From NCBI GenBank assembly GCA_024697885.1, contig JAILSA010000180.1, positions 1-6,329 of the forward strand: a DNA stretch of 6,329 bases, read 5' to 3'. Of the stretch, positions 4,425-6,329 are shown piece by piece (the stretch's first letter is position 1; each line of letters begins with the position of its first letter). Below the pieces are notes generated by a model. That model made no database searches and had not been told where the DNA came from. It saw only the letters and a list, made by a program, of their open reading frames with translations. Made by a program: the position numbers and the translations under genes. The DNA is from Eubacterium sp. GTDB taxonomy: Bacteria > Bacillota > Clostridia > Lachnospirales > Lachnospiraceae.

Positions 4425-6329
4425 TTAGTAAACTAAAACCCAACCCTCTCTCCATCTCAGGCCGTCTCTTACATAGGTGTCTGACACAGGCGCGCCGGAC
4501 AGAACTGGATAAAAGAGGACAAAGAGCAGGAAGGCAATGGCCAAGTAGATCAAAATCCACTTAAACCATTTTTCGTTTTTCTCCCGCAGCCTTACCATAA
4601 TGTAAACAATCATCATGCAGACAAATGGCACACTAGGGAAGTAGTGGTAGGCGAAGGTACATCTAGGCACCAGCATCCATGGCACGTACTGAACCAGGTA
4701 GGCAAAGCTCACAAAGGCCGCCAGTCGGTCCTTCTTGCTAAAGATTCTCCAGAGCATGTAAATAAATGCCGGAATTCCCGCCCACCAGACTAGTGGGTTT
4801 CCAAAGGCTGAAATGCCCTCCTTGAGGCCGTTACTCAGGGTCTCGCAGTAATAGAACATTGGCCTGTACATGCCTGGCCACTCATACCAGGTAGAGGAAT
4901 ATGGGTGGGTAGCCTTTAGCTGAGAGTGGTAGGTATACATAGTATGGGCATTCTTGACACACTTGCCCAAAAGCTCAGAAAAGGCCCCCTTGCTGTCCTG
5001 TAAGGACTCTGCAATGGTGCGATAAAGGCCGGTAACCGGCTCATTGGTATCGGTTAGCTGGTAATTAAAACGGTCAAAGTTGTTATTGCATCCATCAGAA
5101 AATGGTATATAGGAGCAAAGATAAATAGCTCCTGCCACCAGGACAAAGAAGAGGATACAGAACAAGAGGGTCTTAATCAAATTTCCACGAAAAACCTTGA
5201 TGATATGACTGTGTTCTATTCCCAGGGTCTGTCCCTCTGGCTTTTTCAGGGCCAGTCGGTACTCATAATATCTTCTTCCCATAATATAGAAGAAGTAAAG
5301 GCCTAAACCTGCCGCCGCGTAAACCGCCGTCCACTTAGAAGCGCAACCAAGACCCATCATAATGGCGCTGAGCCCCAGTGGAATAAAGGTCTTGTTCAAT
5401 GGCCTGTCATAAAAGGAGGTCTGGCCGTAGCAGTACATAAAGTAGTACATGGCAATAATAAAGAAGGTACCATATACGTCAATGGTTGCAATTCTTGTCT
5501 GGGTAAAATGCATAAAATCAAAGGCAAAGAGGAAGGTCAAGGCCCCTGCAGCCCAGGTTTTTCCCCGGAAAAGGCGTCTGCCAAAGAGGTACATAAAAGG
5601 CAGCATACCAATGCCAAAAAGGGTTCCCATAATTCTCCAGCCAAATGGATTCATGCCAAAAATGCGAATTCCCAGGCTTATAATAAACTTACCTAAAGGT
5701 GGGTGGGTATTTTCGTAATTGTAAATTCCCTGAGTCATCTCATAGGCCGTTCTGGCATGGTAAATCTCGTCAAAATAAGTGCCTTCCATAAAGGTAGTCT
5801 GGTCCATATAGAGATTTTGCTCGTCAAAAAGCTCCGGATAATCATCCTTGTTCACTGGGGTCAAGGTTGCGTTTTGACTGTCCTTAATCACAAGTTCCAT
5901 AAGGACGCTCTCTGTATTTTGACTGGTCAGTCTCAGGTAGCGGTACTTGTTGGCCAGGTTATAGCCAACCTCTCCATTTACATCCCCCGCCTCTGTCTTT
6001 GCCATTTCATTCCAGGTAAAAACAGAACCCGCCTTAACTTCACCAATCTGTTCAAAGTTCTGACCGTCATGGGAAACCTCAGCCATAAAAAGTCTGTCCT
6101 CATAGTTTCCAAGGAAGGTGTGAATCATATAAATCTGCTTTTCTGAGCCAAAGTCCAGAAGAATCTGGCCCCCGTTTTCCTCGGTCTGATCCCAGTGGGT
6201 CACTGGGGCGCTGGTTTTGCCCAGGTTGGTCAGAGCAATGGCGGAATAAAGAAGGACAATGGCTCCCAAAACAAGGGCGTCTTTTCTGTTGAACTTAGGA
6301 ATCTCTGTGGAGCCTGTAATTCCTCCCCA
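4425..6329 (-). CDS. PMT-family (GT39) membrane glycosyltransferase with discoidin-like domain, 5' end cut by window edge
   Basis: The frame stays open to the right edge, giving 634 visible residues (counted from the edge). A TTG at 6269 is probably not the true start because coding sequence continues upstream (GSTEIPKFNRKDA leads into the first membrane helix, about 18-35). Next comes a beta-rich discoidin (F5/8 type C)-like region (about 40-150) with ILLDFGSEKQI, VSHDGQNFEQIGE and YRYLRLTS. The PMT catalytic part follows: FDE at 186-188, THPPLGK at 208-214, several membrane helices, ASKW near 330-333, HPYSSTWYEWP at 475-485 and YHYFPSVPF at 561-569. It ends in a final helix and GLRWREGWVLVY. 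Family members transfer mannose or other sugars from a polyprenyl-phosphate donor to proteins or glycans on the outer membrane face; the Asp-Glu pair is the likely catalytic acid site. Substrate cannot be told from sequence. It heads the five-gene run visible here. Confidence 0.93.
   Translation of the reverse strand, partial: WGGITGSTEIPKFNRKDALVLGAIVLLYSAIALTNLGKTSAPVTHWDQTEENGGQILLDFGSEKQIYMIHTFLGNYEDRLFMAEVSHDGQNFEQIGEVKAGSVFTWNEMAKTEAGDVNGEVGYNLANKYRYLRLTSQNTESVLMELVIKDSQNATLTPVNKDDYPELFDEQNLYMDQTTFMEGTYFDEIYHARTAYEMTQGIYNYENTHPPLGKFIISLGIRIFGMNPFGWRIMGTLFGIGMLPFMYLFGRRLFRGKTWAAGALTFLFAFDFMHFTQTRIATIDVYGTFFIIAMYYFMYCYGQTSFYDRPLNKTFIPLGLSAIMMGLGCASKWTAVYAAAGLGLYFFYIMGRRYYEYRLALKKPEGQTLGIEHSHIIKVFRGNLIKTLLFCILFFVLVAGAIYLCSYIPFSDGCNNNFDRFNYQLTDTNEPVTGLYRTIAESLQDSKGAFSELLGKCVKNAHTMYTYHSQLKATHPYSSTWYEWPGMYRPMFYYCETLSNGLKEGISAFGNPLVWWAGIPAFIYMLWRIFSKKDRLAAFVSFAYLVQYVPWMLVPRCTFAYHYFPSVPFVCMMIVYIMVRLREKNEKWFKWILIYLAIAFLLFVLFYPVLSGAPVSDTYVRDGLRWREGWVLVY

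Noticed and set aside
4336..4560. 74-codon open frame on the minus strand overlapping the glycosyltransferase end
   Set aside because: It overlaps two well-supported genes in a different frame and its Arg/Cys-rich translation matches nothing.
5028..5040. Near-palindrome GCCGG-TAA-CCGGC
   Set aside because: It falls inside the glycosyltransferase coding sequence (ordinary codons for a PVTG stretch) and is not repeated in the window, so chance is the best explanation.
5703..6146. 147-codon open frame on the plus strand
   Set aside because: It is antisense to the glycosyltransferase gene, whose motifs are clear in this region.

Overview
The window looks like chromosome from a low- to mid-GC Firmicute of the class Clostridia, most likely a Lachnospiraceae-type bacterium. 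The evidence is strong AGGAGG-type ribosome binding sites, a four-cysteine L28, a GerW (YtfJ) spore protein gene beside a DUF2953 gene, and an rpmB / Asp23-family / DAK-family kinase block. Every gene I accept is on the minus strand, so the window is best read from its right end to its left end. No mobile element, tRNA, rRNA or CRISPR array was seen.

Right part (6329 down to 1467): five closely spaced genes that look like one operon. First is a membrane glycosyltransferase of the PMT (GT39) family, cut by the window edge, with a discoidin-like beta-rich domain between its first visible membrane helix and its catalytic motifs. Then come a roughly 450-residue helical protein and a 116-residue basic protein, neither of which I recognise. 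They are followed by a DUF2953 membrane protein (YtfI-like) with a long Lys/Glu-rich insert, and by GerW/YtfJ. Gaps are 8 to 28 bases. The DUF2953-GerW pair recurs in spore formers; what the two unknown proteins do with it is open.

Left part (about 1435 down to 1): a sigma-A-like promoter (TTGCAT, 17-base spacer, TAGAAT) drives rpmB through a leader of about 92 bases that contains a clear hairpin. rpmB ends in an intrinsic terminator. A second sigma-A-like promoter (TTGTAT, 17, TAAAAT) then drives an Asp23/YloU-family gene and, 36 bases further on, the first 194 codons of a DAK/FakA-type fatty acid kinase gene (yloV), which runs off the left edge.

The window is mostly ordinary housekeeping and sporulation-associated sequence. 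The items most worth a second look are the two unrecognised proteins, the discoidin-PMT architecture, the A-tract-rich insert in the DUF2953 gene, and the structured rpmB leader. There is no gene-free stretch longer than 300 bases; the two larger gaps (978-1122 and 1309-1466) hold the promoters, terminator and leader listed.
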